In this document: positions 45,525-54,497 of the stretch, piece by piece
Numbering within the stretch: position 1 is the first letter of the stretch
Layout of the letters: every line of letters begins with the position of its first letter
Assembly (NCBI GenBank): GCA_965140355.1
Contig: OZ223191.1
Coordinates: forward strand, 186,001-250,000
DNA length: 64,000 bases
From: Acetobacterium sp965140355
Lineage (GTDB): Bacteria > Bacillota > Clostridia > Eubacteriales > Eubacteriaceae
Direction of reading: 5' to 3'
The notes under the pieces: generated by a model
The model's input: the letters and a program-made list of their open reading frames with translations, nothing else
The model's database searches: none
What the model was told of the DNA's origin: nothing
Position numbers and translations under genes: made by a program

Positions 45525-47294
45525 ATGAATACATATTATCGAAATACAATGTGCGGAGAAATAACAGCAGCAAACGTTGGTCAGGCTGTAGAATTAGCGG
45601 GCTGGACCGATAATCGCAGAAATCTGGGCGGGGTTTTATTTATCGATCTACGTGATCGTTCAGGGAAAATTCAACTGGTTATTAATGAAGAACAACAAGA
45701 ACTTTTTGAAATTGCTGAAAAAGTTAGAAATGAGTATGTATTATCAGTTAAAGGGGTGGTCAAGTTAAGAAGCCCGGAAAATATTAATACAAACATTCCA
45801 ACGGGTGAAATTGAAATCGACATAACTAAAATCAAAATTCTTGATTCATCAGAAACACCACCAATTTACATTGAAGACAATGATCAAACGAAAGAAGCTG
45901 TTCGTTTAAAATATCGTTATCTTGACTTAAGAAAACCCAAGTATCAAAAAATTCTGAGAATTCGTCATCAAACAGCCGCGATTACGAGAAATTTTCTGAA
46001 TGACAAAGGATTTCTCGAAGTTGAAACGCCACTTTTGGCAAAACCAACACCGGAAGGAGCACGCGATTTTCTGGTTCCGTCGCGGGTTCAAAAAGGAAAA
46101 TTTTTTGGATTGCCACAGTCACCACAACTTTATAAACAAATTTTAATGATTTCTGGGGTGGATCGCTATTATCAAATTGCGAAATGTTTTCGCGATGAAG
46201 ACCTACGACAGGATCGACAACCGGAGTTTACCCAAATTGACATGGAGATGTCTTTTATTGACAAAGATGATATCATAGCGATCAGTGAAGAAATGATCGC
46301 GAAAATTATGAAAGAAGTGATGTCAGTTGAAATTCAAGTTCCAATGGCTCGAATGACCTATCAGGAAGCGATGGATCAATATGGTTCAGATAAACCGGAT
46401 ACGCGATTTGAGATGAAATTAATTGACTTATCTGAAATTGTCGCAAATTCTGAGTTTAAAGTATTTTCGGGAGCCGTTAAAAAAGGTGGCAGCGTTCGTG
46501 CGATTAATGCCAAAGGGGCGCAAGCAAAACTAAGCAAAAAAGGAATTAAGGGTCTTGAAAGCTTTGCAAAAATTTATAAGGCCAAGGGATTAGCTTGGAT
46601 TGATGTTTCCGAAGGCGAGATGAAATCACCGATAATAAAATTTATTTCAGATCAGGAAAGAGAAGCAATTTTTGCGAAAACAGGCGCCGAACCAGGTGAT
46701 TTAATTTTTATTATTGCAGATTCTAATGAGATTGTTTGTAATGCGCTTGGTCAAGTAAGATTAGAGCTAGCACGCAAACTAGAGTTTGATTTAAGTGGGA
46801 AGTATAATTTTTTATGGGTTACTGATTTCCCGTTACTCGAATATGATGCCGAAGCAGGACGTTATACGGCTAAACATCATCCCTTTACAATGCCTCTTGA
46901 AGAAGATTTGAAATATTTGGAAACTGATCTGCTAAAAGTACGCGCCGATGCCTATGATATGGTTGTTAACGGGGTAGAATTAGGCGGCGGAAGTATTCGT
47001 ATCCATAATCAGGATATCCAGGAAAAGGTCTTTAAAGCATTGGGATTCACTCAAGAATCGGCATGGGAACAGTTTGGATTTTTGTTAGAAGCACTTAAAT
47101 ACGGAACGCCCCCTCATGGTGGTTTAGCATTTGGGTTGGATCGATTAGTGATGCTTCTTACCGATAATGATAATATCCGTGATGTTATTGCGTTTCCCAA
47201 AACTCAAAATCATGGTTGTCTGATGATGGATGCACCAGCGAGTGCGAGTCTGGATCAGCTGATTGATTTAGGTATTAATGTGGAGGAATTGTAA
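45525..47294 (+). CDS. aspS: Aspartyl-tRNA synthetase
   Basis: A 589-residue class IIb synthetase of bacterial type: OB-fold anticodon-binding domain (about 1-105), class II core with motif 2 FRDEDLRQDRQPEFTQID (about 219-236) and motif 3 GLAFGLDRLVML (about 531-542), and the bacterial GAD insertion between them. The GGAGG site lies 7 nt upstream of the ATG. hisS, often next to it, is absent here. Confidence 0.97.
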   Translation: MNTYYRNTMCGEITAANVGQAVELAGWTDNRRNLGGVLFIDLRDRSGKIQLVINEEQQELFEIAEKVRNEYVLSVKGVVKLRSPENINTNIPTGEIEIDITKIKILDSSETPPIYIEDNDQTKEAVRLKYRYLDLRKPKYQKILRIRHQTAAITRNFLNDKGFLEVETPLLAKPTPEGARDFLVPSRVQKGKFFGLPQSPQLYKQILMISGVDRYYQIAKCFRDEDLRQDRQPEFTQIDMEMSFIDKDDIIAISEEMIAKIMKEVMSVEIQVPMARMTYQEAMDQYGSDKPDTRFEMKLIDLSEIVANSEFKVFSGAVKKGGSVRAINAKGAQAKLSKKGIKGLESFAKIYKAKGLAWIDVSEGEMKSPIIKFISDQEREAIFAKTGAEPGDLIFIIADSNEIVCNALGQVRLELARKLEFDLSGKYNFLWVTDFPLLEYDAEAGRYTAKHHPFTMPLEEDLKYLETDLLKVRADAYDMVVNGVELGGGSIRIHNQDIQEKVFKALGFTQESAWEQFGFLLEALKYGTPPHGGLAFGLDRLVMLLTDNDNIRDVIAFPKTQNHGCLMMDAPASASLDQLIDLGINVEEL

Positions 47295-47764
47295 TGAAAG
47301 AAATCGGCACCGTTAAAGCATTAAAAGGAAAAAACGCCGAAATAGAGATCAAACGAAATGCAGCTTGTGGCGATTGTGGTGCTTGTCATATCAGTAAAGA
47401 TCAATCGGTCATGCTGACAACTGCAAATAACCCGATTAATGCCAAAATAGGGGAAACGGTCGAGGTTGAAATGGAGTTTGCCAATGTATTTGTTGCGGCT
47501 TTTATTATGTATGGAATACCACTAGTTGCTTTCATTTTGGGAAGCAGTGGTGTTTATTTTCTGGTCGGAGTGTTAAATATTGGTTGGGATCAAGTGGTGA
47601 CGTCATTTTTAGCAGGCCTTTGTCTGACTGCGATTGTCTACTTTGTCATTCGAAAACTTGATCAAAAGGGACTTTTTAATAATAAATATCAACCGATGGT
47701 GACGGCGATTATCGAAAAAAACGAGACAAAAAAAACGCCAATGGAATCAAGAATGGGGCATTAA
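47294..47764 (+). CDS. RseC/SoxR-reducing-system-like membrane protein
   Basis: A 156-residue protein of the RseC/MucC family. The N-terminal cytoplasmic part has a CGDCGAC motif (about 24-30), as in family members thought to hold a cluster or bind metal, and two membrane helices follow (about 70-93 and 101-122). In proteobacteria RseC works with Rsx, a relative of Rnf, in reducing SoxR. Since this organism has Rnf at 11071, an Rnf-related role is a reasonable guess. The ATG overlaps the aspS stop by one base. Confidence 0.8.
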   Translation: MKEIGTVKALKGKNAEIEIKRNAACGDCGACHISKDQSVMLTTANNPINAKIGETVEVEMEFANVFVAAFIMYGIPLVAFILGSSGVYFLVGVLNIGWDQVVTSFLAGLCLTAIVYFVIRKLDQKGLFNNKYQPMVTAIIEKNETKKTPMESRMGH

Positions 47765-47768
47765 ATCA

Positions 47769-47804
47769 TTAAGAGTATCCGGAATTAAGATCGGATACTC
47801 TTAA
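47769..47804 (+). terminator. Hairpin terminator after the RseC-like gene
   Basis: A perfect 13-bp stem (47769-47781 with 47792-47804) and a 10-nt loop; the following GTTTAAA is a poor T tract. Confidence 0.65.
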
Positions 47805-47842
47805 GTTTAAATAAATTATGATGATCGGAATGAAAAAAAAAC

Positions 47843-47871
47843 TTGATTAATTCATTCTTTTTCATTATAAT
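47843..47871 (+). promoter_or_regulatory. Promoter of the tRNA-Pro gene
   Basis: TTGATT (47843-47848), 17 nt, TATAAT (47866-47871). The start would be about 5 nt before the mature tRNA. Confidence 0.8.
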
Positions 47872-47882
47872 GTATTTACTGT

Positions 47883-47959
47883 CTGGGTGTAGCGCAGCTT
47901 GGTAGCGCGCTTGACTGGGGGTCAAGAGGCCGGAGGTTCAAATCCTCTCACTCAGACCA
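47883..47959 (+). tRNA. tRNA-Pro (GGG)
   Basis: A 77-nt cloverleaf: acceptor CTGGGTG pairs with CACTCAG, D arm GCGC/GCGC, anticodon stem CTTGA/TCAAG with loop CTGGGGG (anticodon GGG), T arm GGAGG/CCTCT with TTCAAAT, and an encoded CCA end. It is followed after 19 nt by the HlyD-like gene. Confidence 0.96.
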
Positions 47960-47978
47960 TTTTATATAAGGTGAAAAT

Positions 47979-49216
47979 ATGGGACAAATTAAGAGAAAAA
48001 ATAATAGACGGGTCAATTCATTAAGAAGAATTATTGTTGGCATCGTTTTTTTTTTATTGTAGCAATAATCATTATTTCGAGTTATCGTAGTAATATGAGT
48101 ATGTTGCTTGAGAAAAAAGAATATACAGAATCTTATAGCACCGAAATGTATTTTTTTAAGGATATTAATTATCGGGTTATTGATAGTTTCCAGGCGAGTG
48201 AACTTTCGTTACTTGAAGGCGAAAAGGCTAATGGTTATACACCCTTAACAAAAACGCCTAAAGTTATCAATGTTGATAATTTAAATGAGCAAATAGCTGT
48301 GATTGATAAAATCATTGATGAAGAATATTATAATAATTGGAGCCGGATCGTTGGGGACATTGTCTCTAACTATCAAGGAATTACGAATATAACGAACCAA
48401 ATTAGCGAAGCTGAACGAGAAAAAAAGAAATTTTTAATCGAATCAGTCCAATACATGGGGCTTGATTTGCCAGCATTGCAACAAAAACGGCAAATTCTAG
48501 TTGGCCTTTTAGGTGGAAATTTGCGAAATATTGACCTTAATGACTTAGGTTTATTGTCAAGCGGTTACGTTTACACGACCATAAAACCGGTTGAAAAAAC
48601 GTTGAGTGAAAGCATCCTTCCCTATATCAACACAACCTTTTTAAAAACAGTTGGTAAAGTTGATCAGGAGTCTGAGGGTGTTTTAAAAGTTGTTAACAAT
48701 GACCATATTTACGTAGCTTTTTCGATTCCCGCTGATAAAGCGATTATGGGGGAAGATGAGGTTATTTCTTTAAAAACAGAATTGATGGGTACGGCAGATA
48801 GTGGTATTGATCAGAGCTATTATGATTTTTTAATCAAACGTGTCGATCAACTTTACTATTATCCGAAATTAAGATTTGAATATGGAGATAAGGTTTACTC
48901 GGGATATTTTGTTAATATATCGAAGGAAGGCAGTCAGAAAATAATTGTGCTGATGCTTAAGGACTATGTTAATGATTTTTCGGAGGTCGTTATTGGAAAA
49001 TCGGAAGTATATATTCAAGATTACAGTGCTTTTGAGATTCCCAAGAGTGCTGTTTATAAAAAAGATGACGAAACAATGATTGATACCGTTACGAAAGGAT
49101 ATTTCAGCGAATCGTTACCGGTTGTTGTGGAAAAATACAACAAAGGCAATGCTGTTTTAAAGTCTGTCGATAATCCCAGCTTAAGTAGTGGCACGCGTAT
49201 CAGCATTTTTCCTTAA
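47979..49216 (+). pseudogene. HlyD-like membrane protein of the ylmE-sepF cluster, frameshifted in a T10 run
   Basis: The gene should start at ATG 47979 (AAGGTG at 47968-47973): a basic N-terminus, then a membrane helix IIVGIVFF. A run of ten T residues (48046-48055) leads to TAG at 48060. With eleven T residues the frame would run on as IVAIIIISSY, completing the helix, into the long frame ending at 49216, giving about 412 residues. The rest resembles HlyD/adaptor-type proteins found before ylmE and sepF in clostridia; it has a coiled region (about 90-160) and beta-rich C-terminal parts. It could be a real mutation, a phase-variable or slippage-controlled gene, or a sequencing error. From ATG 48095 alone the protein would lack its anchor. 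Confidence 0.75.
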
Positions 49217-49230
49217 GGATGTGAAAACAA

Positions 49231-49878
49231 GTGATAGTAGATAATATTAAGCGCATAAAATCGGAAATCCCTGATTCCGTGACCCTTGTTGCGGTATCGA
49301 AGTATCAAAGTATTGAAGATACAAAAGCGGTTTTAGACGCTGGAGTTGTTGATCTGGCGGAAAGCAAGGTTCAAGATTTCTTAAAAAAGTATGAAGTGTT
49401 AGGAGATCGGCCGCGATGGCATTTTATTGGACATTTACAGAAGAATAAGGTAAAATACCTCGTTGGAAAAACATTTCTCATTCATTCCGTAGACTCGATT
49501 GGTCTACTTGATACAATTGAACGGGAAAGTAAAAAACAGGGAGTTGTCACAGATGTGTTATTGCAACTCAATTTAGCACGTGAAGACAGCAAATCGGGGA
49601 TACTGAGAGAAGACTTGGATGCGGTACTGGAAGCATTGCCAAAATACCAGTTTGTAAAGGTAAAGGGATTGATGGCAATTGGTCCATTAACGCAAAATAA
49701 TGATAAAATTCGTGATATTTTTGTGGAATTAAAAAGAATTTATGATAGAATAAGAGAGAATTCTGTGGATGCGGTTGTACAAATGAACTACCTGTCCATG
49801 GGGATGACTGATGATTATACCATTGCAATAGAAGCAGGTTCCAATATGATAAGAGTTGGACGTAAAATATTTAGTTAG
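49231..49878 (+). CDS. ylmE: YggS/YlmE-family PLP homeostasis protein
   Basis: A 215-residue PLP-binding protein of the YggS/PROSC family, which balances pyridoxal phosphate and amino acid pools without a known reaction of its own. The PLP lysine is in LVAVSKYQS (Lys about 23), and the family motifs WHFIGHLQKNKVKYL (about 67-81) and MGMTDDYTIAIEAGSNMIRVGR (about 189-210) are present. It starts with GTG after AAGGATGTGA. It heads the conserved division cluster. Confidence 0.92.
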   Translation: MIVDNIKRIKSEIPDSVTLVAVSKYQSIEDTKAVLDAGVVDLAESKVQDFLKKYEVLGDRPRWHFIGHLQKNKVKYLVGKTFLIHSVDSIGLLDTIERESKKQGVVTDVLLQLNLAREDSKSGILREDLDAVLEALPKYQFVKVKGLMAIGPLTQNNDKIRDIFVELKRIYDRIRENSVDAVVQMNYLSMGMTDDYTIAIEAGSNMIRVGRKIFS

Positions 49879-49892
49879 TTAGGAGATATATA

Positions 49893-50382
49893 ATGGCAGC
49901 AGAAAAATTTAAAGATAAAATTATTAAGGTTTTTGGCATGGAAGTGGATAACGAGGATGGCTATGACGAGATTTATGAAGAAGATGTTTACAATGATGAC
50001 GTTGAAGATACAAAAAGTGCATTTAGTGCTCCGAAAGCTAAAAAACCAACAACTTCGCGACGTAGCGATCTATCCTTTGAAGATGGCCCAGAAGTTTTAG
50101 TGCTGGAACCGGAAGTTTTTAAAGATGCTCCCAGTATTTTGTAACAAGATTCGCTCCAATAAAACTGTCGTACTAAATTTAAAAAATACTGATTATGAAA
50201 ACGGTCGTAAAATTTTTGATTTTTTAAGTGGTGCTCTTTTTGCACTCGATGGATCAATTAATAAGATTGCTGATAATGTGTTTATTTTAGCACCTAAAGC
50301 GGTAGCCGTATTAACTAATCCGCTTCAGGATGATTTAGATTTTAATGCGCCAATATTAGAGTGGGATGAAGAGATGGAATAG
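49893..50382 (+). pseudogene. sepF: Cell division protein SepF, frameshifted
   Basis: SepF anchors FtsZ to the membrane. The first frame (49893-50144) encodes the N-terminal amphipathic segment, acidic linker and PEVFKDAPSI, then hits TAA at 50142. The remainder (NKIRSNKTVVLNLKNTDYENGRKIFDFLSGALFAL and on to 50382) lies one base out of frame. Removing one T from the run at 50137-50140 restores a normal SepF of about 162 residues. No ribosome binding site supports separate translation of the second part. Either sepF is broken in this strain or the base is a sequencing error. Confidence 0.85.
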
Positions 50383-50390
50383 GTTTTTTT

Positions 50391-50660
50391 ATGATCCAGG
50401 GAATTCTTCTTCAGGCCGGCAATTTACTATTTGAATTTGTTACACTATTAATTTTTATCAATATTATTTTCAGCTGGGTTAGACCAGATCCAAATAATAT
50501 CATTGTTAAGACTATTTATGGTTTAACTGAACCAATTCTATCACCATTACGTCGTTTTACAGTTATAGGTCCATTGGATTTATCAGCTTTTGCTGCAATC
50601 TTATTATTGCAAATGGTTATATTTCCGCTTTATCGAATGTTAATCGTTCTTATTTTTTAA
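50391..50660 (+). CDS. yggT: YggT-family membrane protein
   Basis: An 89-residue protein with two hydrophobic segments (about 8-29 and 64-88) joined by the family motif FSWVRPDPNN and LTEPILSPLRRF (about 50-61). Function is not established; in Gram-positives it lies next to sepF and is linked to division. It starts 8 nt after the sepF frame ends. Confidence 0.92.
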   Translation: MIQGILLQAGNLLFEFVTLLIFINIIFSWVRPDPNNIIVKTIYGLTEPILSPLRRFTVIGPLDLSAFAAILLLQMVIFPLYRMLIVLIF

Positions 50661-50692
50661 GAAAAGGTAACGTTAAGGAGAAAGGACGACTA

Positions 50693-51430
50693 ATGACAGA
50701 TAAAAAAGACCTTTATTTATTATCACGGATAACAGATGCTTGTCTGCGAAATTTTGAACCACAGTTTTTTGATTTTTATGATGAAGTATTACAAAAAAAA
50801 ATAGTGGACACCATTGATAATAATGGTGTCCCTTATCTATTTTTTGGAGGATACCCAGATGCAGAACGAAAAATGTTATGCATTTATCCAGAATATATTT
50901 TAGAAACAGAACTTGATTGGCCAATCTTTGCCATCGAATTTGATAAAACATTTCCATTTGATCATCGCAATGTCCTGGGTGAACTGATGCATTTGGGAAT
51001 AACAAGAGAAAGCATTGGGGATATCAACGTTGGCGATAAAACGGTTCAGATTTTAGCTCACCAACGCCTGCATGATTATTTATGGATCAATTTTAATCAG
51101 ATTAAAGGCCGCGAAATAAATGTCCGACTTAAAGAATATACCCAAATTAGTGGCTTTCAAAAGGTGTTTAGACGCTTATCCGTTGTTGTAGCTTCCAATC
51201 GACTAGATGGAATTATTAATAAAATATGGGGATTTTCTCGACAAAACAGTTTAGTGTATATTAAACAGGGGAAAGTTCGGGTGAATTATACAGAAATTGA
51301 AAAAAATGACTTCAGACTGCAAACGGGAGATATTATTTCATTGAGGGGCAAGGGGAAAGTTCGGATTGTTAGCATGAACGAACGGACTAAAAAAGGAAAT
51401 ATCCGTTTGGAAATTGATCAATACAGATAA
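50693..51430 (+). CDS. ylmH: YlmH-type S4-domain RNA-binding protein
   Basis: A 245-residue protein with an N-terminal alpha/beta region (about 1-170) and a C-terminal S4 domain (about 175-240, with SSL-type ASNRLDGIINKIWGFSRQNSLVYIKQGKVRVN). YlmH has been linked to rescue of stalled ribosomes and sits in the division cluster. In many Firmicutes divIVA and lspA follow, but here rluD comes next. Confidence 0.9.
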   Translation: MTDKKDLYLLSRITDACLRNFEPQFFDFYDEVLQKKIVDTIDNNGVPYLFFGGYPDAERKMLCIYPEYILETELDWPIFAIEFDKTFPFDHRNVLGELMHLGITRESIGDINVGDKTVQILAHQRLHDYLWINFNQIKGREINVRLKEYTQISGFQKVFRRLSVVVASNRLDGIINKIWGFSRQNSLVYIKQGKVRVNYTEIEKNDFRLQTGDIISLRGKGKVRIVSMNERTKKGNIRLEIDQYR

Positions 51431-51449
51431 AAAGGGAGAATTGCTCGTT

Positions 51450-52364
51450 ATGAATAAACAGTATGAATATACAGCGCCAGCCGAAATAGATGAACGATTG
51501 GATCATTTTTGTTGTACTTTGCCAGGTGATTATTCACGAGAATATATTAAAAAGTTGATTGGTAGTGGTGATGTATTAGTTAATGGGCAAAAAAAGAAAG
51601 CAAGTTTACGATTAAAAGGCGGTGAAAAAATAAGTTTGATGATTCCTGATCCGATCGAATGTCATATGCAGGCAGAGAATATTCCACTGGATATCGTTTT
51701 TGAAGACGAGGATGTGCTTGTGGTCAATAAACCTCAGGGTATGGTAGTTCATCCGGCTCCGGGCAATTTAAGCGGCACACTTGTAAATGGACTGATCTTT
51801 CATACAAAAAAATTATCAAATATTAATGGTGTTCTGCGCCCCGGAATCGTTCATCGTATTGATAAGGATACATCAGGGTTACTGATGGTGGCCAAAAATG
51901 ATCAGGCCCATCGAATTTTATCGGAACAGCTCAAAGAACATACCATCCTCAGACGTTATTATGGTTTGGTTAAGGGAACGGTTAAACCCAATCGGGGAAC
52001 GATCGATATGCCTATTGGGAGACACGAGCAGTTACGAATAAAAATGGCGGTTGTTGAAAAAAACTCGAAACCGGCAATTACCCATTTTGAGGTTGTCAAA
52101 CGTTACGCGCAGTATACACTACTACGTTTTCAACTAGAAACAGGACGAACACACCAGATTCGGGTTCATTTGGATAAAATTGGACATCCCCTTGCGGGTG
52201 ATCCGTTGTATGGGAAGGGGGACAAAAATAACCCTTTTAAAACATCGGGGCAATGTCTCCATGCCCATACATTGGGATTTATCCATCCAAGAACTGGTGA
52301 AAAGCTAGTTTTTAGGGTATCGTTACCAAATGATTTTCAGACGATCTTAAAAAATATAAAATAG
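51450..52364 (+). CDS. rluD: 23S rRNA pseudouridine synthase RluD
   Basis: About 304 residues: N-terminal S4 domain (about 10-70) and the catalytic domain with HRIDKDTSGLLMVAKND (about 135-151, nucleophilic Asp) and GRTHQIRVHLD (about 232-242). It modifies helix 69 of 23S rRNA in the best-known members. ATG 51450 follows AGGGAG at a slightly long distance; in-frame starts at 51441 and 51414 overlap ylmH and lack good sites. It converges with rqcH, with two bases between them. Confidence 0.93.
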   Translation: MNKQYEYTAPAEIDERLDHFCCTLPGDYSREYIKKLIGSGDVLVNGQKKKASLRLKGGEKISLMIPDPIECHMQAENIPLDIVFEDEDVLVVNKPQGMVVHPAPGNLSGTLVNGLIFHTKKLSNINGVLRPGIVHRIDKDTSGLLMVAKNDQAHRILSEQLKEHTILRRYYGLVKGTVKPNRGTIDMPIGRHEQLRIKMAVVEKNSKPAITHFEVVKRYAQYTLLRFQLETGRTHQIRVHLDKIGHPLAGDPLYGKGDKNNPFKTSGQCLHAHTLGFIHPRTGEKLVFRVSLPNDFQTILKNIK

Positions 52365-52366
52365 AT

Positions 52367-54136
52367 TTAGGGTGTTTCAATAATGACCTTCATATTCTCG
52401 ACAGCATCTTGTGTGGGGGTTACATACATGGTGTTTTGATTCGTGAAGATAACCATACCGGGTTTTGCTTTGTTTGGTTTTTTTAAATATTTAAACTCAA
52501 GATAGTCAACCGGAACATTTCCGGAACCTCTTGATTTACTATACCAGGCAGCTAGGTTACCAGCTTCAAGGAGCGTTTTTTCAGTGATAAAACGACCACC
52601 GGCAACGATTAAAACATGTGAACCGGGAGCGTCTTTAACATGAAGCCAGCAGTCCTCATTCGTGCCCATCTTAGTCGAAATAAAATCATTTTGGTAATTG
52701 TTTTTACCGACAAAAATGTGAAAGCCTTCGGAAGAAATGTAGTGTAGCGGTTTGGAAGGTGCTTGCTTTTTTTTGTCTTCTTTTGAAAGGGTTTTTTGAT
52801 TAAATTCTGAATGCAAAAATTCATGCCGGATTTCATCTAATTCGGCTAGTTCGGTCGAATGATTTAAGCTATTGATCAAACTTTCCAGGTAGTATACTTT
52901 TTCTTCAGTTTCAATAATATAACCAGCTAAATGTTTTAAAGCGATTTTACTCTTGTTGTATTTTTTATAATAGTGTTGAGCGTTTTGAGCTGGCGTTCGG
53001 TTTACTTTTAATGGGACCTCAATGGTTTGAAGTTCAGGATCAAAATAGTTTGTTAACGTTGCAATTTCCTGACCTTTTTTGAGGTTGTAGATATTGGCAG
53101 TAATCAGATCGCCATAGAGCTTGAATTTTTCGCTTTTATGAGATGTTTCCACATCATGATTTAGATTTTCCAGTTTTTTGATATTTTTTTTAACCAGGGT
53201 ATCAAGTTGGTGCCGAAGATTAGCAGCTTTTGTCTTAAAACGAAGTGCTTTATCACGCTTGAAATAGTAGTCTTCCAACATGACAGAAATCGTCGAATAA
53301 TTTTCAAAGTGATGATCATGTCGTAAATAATGCAAATCAACGGTTGAAAAATCGACCATCTTTCGACCCAGATAGAGAATCCCTGGTTCAAATTTTTCTT
53401 TAATGGTGGTGATTAGTTGAGAAAAGCTTTCAAATAGAAATTGTTTTTGTTTCTTGGTGAGATCAGCGAGGCGGGTCTGGGGAGTGATGCCGCTACGAAA
53501 GGCAATTTCTTTGCTGATATTGGGACTAATTCCTAAAAAGACCTGCATGAAAAATTTTTCGACACTTAATTCAGTATGGTCCGATAGCAGCGTCATAAAA
53601 TTTTCGATGTCAATATCCAAAAAACTCAGTCGTCCGTTTTCAGGCGGATAAATATAATTCCGGCCAGGGAGAATTTGACGGTATCGACTGGAAGTTGAGC
53701 CGACTTTTTTCATCGAATCGAGGATGTTCATAGATTCATCAATGAGAATAACATTGCTGTTACGGCCCATGATTTCGACCAGAAGTTTTCGTACGACAGT
53801 CTCATTAAATTCGTTTTTTGACGAAATAGATATTTCCATGACGCGATCGGTTTCGTGTTGAGCAATATCAACAATCGTCCCATTTAAGATATATTTTCTT
53901 AAAATCATGCAAAAACTAGGGGGTGAACTGGGGTTTTCTTTTATTTTCGTAGTTAGATAAGCTCTGGGGTTGCTCGCGTTAGCGGATAACAAAACATGAT
54001 GTTTCTGATTTCCCAGGTTAACTAAAAGTCTGATTTCATCGCTTTCAGGTTGATAAATTTTACGTATCCGTCCGCCGATTAAGAGCGGTTTAAATTCTTT
54101 TATTAAATGAAATAGGGTAACACCATCATAAGCCAT
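52367..54136 (-). CDS. rqcH: RqcH (NFACT/Fbp family), ribosome quality control
   Basis: A 589-residue NFACT protein. The N-terminal NFACT-N domain (MAYDGVTLFHLIKEF, IYQPESDEIRLLVN) is followed by helix-hairpin-helix and coiled-coil parts (about 290-430) and the C-terminal NFACT-R domain with SSEGFHIFVGKNNYQND and the DCWLHVKDAPGSHVLI signature (about 505-520). In Bacillus it adds alanine tails to stalled nascent chains on 50S subunits so that ClpXP and others degrade them; clpP, clpX and two lon genes are in this window. It was formerly called fibronectin-binding protein A. Ribosome binding site AAAGGAG is on the minus strand 10 nt upstream. Confidence 0.94.
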   Translation of the reverse strand: MAYDGVTLFHLIKEFKPLLIGGRIRKIYQPESDEIRLLVNLGNQKHHVLLSANASNPRAYLTTKIKENPSSPPSFCMILRKYILNGTIVDIAQHETDRVMEISISSKNEFNETVVRKLLVEIMGRNSNVILIDESMNILDSMKKVGSTSSRYRQILPGRNYIYPPENGRLSFLDIDIENFMTLLSDHTELSVEKFFMQVFLGISPNISKEIAFRSGITPQTRLADLTKKQKQFLFESFSQLITTIKEKFEPGILYLGRKMVDFSTVDLHYLRHDHHFENYSTISVMLEDYYFKRDKALRFKTKAANLRHQLDTLVKKNIKKLENLNHDVETSHKSEKFKLYGDLITANIYNLKKGQEIATLTNYFDPELQTIEVPLKVNRTPAQNAQHYYKKYNKSKIALKHLAGYIIETEEKVYYLESLINSLNHSTELAELDEIRHEFLHSEFNQKTLSKEDKKKQAPSKPLHYISSEGFHIFVGKNNYQNDFISTKMGTNEDCWLHVKDAPGSHVLIVAGGRFITEKTLLEAGNLAAWYSKSRGSGNVPVDYLEFKYLKKPNKAKPGMVIFTNQNTMYVTPTQDAVENMKVIIETP

Positions 54137-54287
54137 ATTAATAATACTCCTTTGACATCGTTAATTTTGATGTGCTGATTTTATCACGTTCTTTCCGGTT
54201 ATAAAAGGACTTTAAATGCGGGCAACTAAGAATTGCTTAAGTATTGTCAAGTTAAATTCTATTTAGTGTTCAATAAGTCGGAAAATA

Positions 54288-54316
54288 TTGACATTTTTAT
54301 AAGAATTAGATATAGT
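54288..54316 (+). promoter_or_regulatory. Promoter of the yicC-gmk-rpoZ-priA-def-fmt operon
   Basis: TTGACA (54288-54293), 17 nt, TATAGT (54311-54316). The start near 54323 leaves a 175-nt leader. Confidence 0.82.
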
Positions 54317-54388
54317 GTATAAACTAGATAACTATGAAATATTAGCAGATAAAGCATAATACCTAATAGTCTTACAATTGAATAGATG

Positions 54389-54425
54389 TAACTACAGAAT
54401 GCGGTGGCTGAGTTATTACTTTTTT
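54389..54425 (+). terminator. Possible leader attenuator before yicC
   Basis: TAACT-A-CAG (54389-54397) pairs with CTG-AGTTA (54408-54415) with a bulged A and a 10-nt loop, and six T residues follow at 54420-54425. ACTACA (54391-54396), part of the left arm, can instead pair with TGTAGT (54429-54434), a possible antiterminator. Confidence 0.4.
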
Positions 54426-54497
54426 ATTTGTAGTAGTAAATCAATCGAAACAAATTGAAATTAACTTGGTGGATTAAAATGGAAGTGGGGATACATT

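Larger units (their letters stand above)
54137..54497. other. Divergent intergenic region rqcH/yicC
   Basis: No gene is seen. On the minus strand it has the rqcH binding site and an extended -10 like TGATAAAAT near 54170. On the plus strand it has the yicC promoter (54288-54316) and a leader of about 175 nt with the terminator-like hairpin at 54389-54425. Confidence 0.6.

Noticed and set aside
48095..49216. Intact soluble protein starting at ATG 48095
   Set aside because: The upstream 115 bases encode an anchor in a neighbouring frame with a proper ribosome binding site; ATG 48095 has none.
50137..50146. Programmed +1 frameshift in sepF like that of prfB
   Set aside because: The slip codon TTG would re-pair poorly on TGT and there is no upstream Shine-Dalgarno stimulator.
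50125..50382. Separate small gene starting at ATG 50125
   Set aside because: Its product is the C-terminal half of SepF and it has no ribosome binding site; a frameshifted sepF explains it better.
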